This document shows positions 4,929-5,410 of a stretch of 5,410 bases of DNA, one piece after another. The stretch covers positions 1 through 5,410 of the forward strand of contig JBCKVB010000056.1 of assembly GCA_038924245.1 (NCBI GenBank), read 5' to 3'. The translations under genes and the position numbers were made by a program. The notes under the pieces are model-generated. The model ran no database searches, was not told the DNA's origin, and saw nothing but the letters and a program-made list of their open reading frames with translations. The DNA is from SURF-13 sp038924245 (GTDB taxonomy: Bacteria; Pseudomonadota; Gammaproteobacteria; SURF-13). Numbering within the stretch: the first letter of the stretch is position 1; every line of letters starts with the position of its first letter.

Positions 4929-5410
4929 TTATTTCAACGCCGCCAGCGCCTTGTCGTAATCCGGCTCCTGCGCGATTTCCGGCACCAGTTGCGTGTAAAC
5001 CACCTTGTCGTTTTCGTCTATCACCACCACGGCGCGCGCGGTGATGCCGGCCAGCGGGCCGTCTTCGATGAGCACGCCGTAATCCTTGGCGAAGTGGCGG
5101 TCGCGCATCATGGACAGCGTCACCACGTTTTTGGTGTTTTCCGAGGTGCAGAACCGGTTCATGGCGAACGGCAGATCGGCGGAGATCATCAGCATCACCA
5201 CGTCGTCACGGCCCTTGGCGTGCTCGTTGAATTTTTTGGTGCTTGCCGCGCAAACCGGTGTATCGAGACTGGGCACGATGTTGAGCAGCTTTTTCTTGCT
5301 GCGGTAGTCGGCCAGCGTGACATCGTTGAGGTTCACGTCGGCGAGCCTGAAATCAGGCGCCTTGCTGCCCACCTTGGGCAGTTCACCGTTGGTATGGATG
5401 GGGGCGCCTT
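4929..5410 (-). CDS. tpx: Thiol peroxidase Tpx (atypical 2-Cys peroxiredoxin), 5' end missing
   Basis: Tpx reduces hydrogen peroxide and alkyl hydroperoxides with electrons from thioredoxin; it is a soluble homodimer, cytoplasmic or periplasmic depending on species. 159 residues are visible, against about 165-168 for the family, and the frame runs off the right edge. The visible start is GAPIHTNGELPKVGSKAPDF, so only the first few codons (typically M-x-VTLKGN-like) are missing. Numbered from the first complete codon, the peroxidatic cysteine is in PSLDTPVCAAS (Cys53) and the resolving cysteine in NRFCTSE (Cys87). The 34-residue gap equals that between Cys61 and Cys95 of E. coli Tpx. SADLPFA (76-82), GPLAGITARAVVVIDEND and the C-terminal PEIAQEPDYDKALAALK are further family matches. 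The GTG at 5370-5372 is an internal valine, not the start. Stop TAA at 4929-4931. Confidence 0.95.
   Translation of the reverse strand, partial: GAPIHTNGELPKVGSKAPDFRLADVNLNDVTLADYRSKKKLLNIVPSLDTPVCAASTKKFNEHAKGRDDVVMLMISADLPFAMNRFCTSENTKNVVTLSMMRDRHFAKDYGVLIEDGPLAGITARAVVVIDENDKVVYTQLVPEIAQEPDYDKALAALK

Overview
The window looks like ordinary proteobacterial chromosome, rich in GCG/CGC codons. It most resembles a beta- or gammaproteobacterium of the chemolithotrophic or methylotrophic kind. That placement is inferred from protein character only: a split (two-gene) glycine dehydrogenase, a proteobacterial DgkA, a Tpx peroxidase and an adenosine kinase of the Mycobacterium tuberculosis AdoK type. 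It is not phage or plasmid DNA, but it carries several signs of local rearrangement. I see no tRNA, rRNA or CRISPR array, and no gene-free stretch longer than about 300 bases.

Layout. 1-926 (+) is the C-terminal part of a YyaL/SPATA20-type (DUF255) protein whose start lies outside the window. 927-1130 is a non-coding spacer between convergent genes. It is packed with five stem-loops, including one good intrinsic terminator at 1009-1035, and is framed by 11-bp inverted repeats and a TTAT direct repeat, like a tiny MITE. 1131-2444 (-) is a two-gene operon, dgkA then an adenosine kinase gene, with a sigma70-like promoter at 2483-2511. 2636-2971 (+) is the first ~40% of a UDP-2,3-diacylglucosamine pyrophosphatase-like metallophosphoesterase, cut off where it runs into the 3' end of gcvPB. 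2955-4403 (-) is an apparently complete gcvPB (PLP-binding half of glycine dehydrogenase) without its usual partner gcvPA next to it. 4432-4798 (-) is a small type II toxin-antitoxin pair. Its RelE/ParE-type toxin (4432-4602, only 56 aa) appears to have lost about 28 residues by an in-frame internal deletion. 4799-4928 holds two palindromes of REP-like character. 4929-5410 (-) is thiol peroxidase tpx, missing only its first few codons at the window edge.

How it fits together. The intact genes are housekeeping: lipid recycling (dgkA), purine salvage (adenosine kinase), one-carbon/glycine metabolism (gcvPB) and peroxide defence (tpx). The broken genes all lie between 2636 and 4602: the phosphoesterase loses its 3' half exactly at the end of gcvPB, gcvPB has lost its gcvPA neighbour, and the toxin-antitoxin remnant sits where gcvPA would be expected. 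The simplest reading is that gcvPB was moved or inverted as a block, with a decaying addiction module at one breakpoint and a beheaded phosphoesterase at the other. An assembly chimera in draft data would look the same and is not excluded. I found no convincing new defence or metabolic system.
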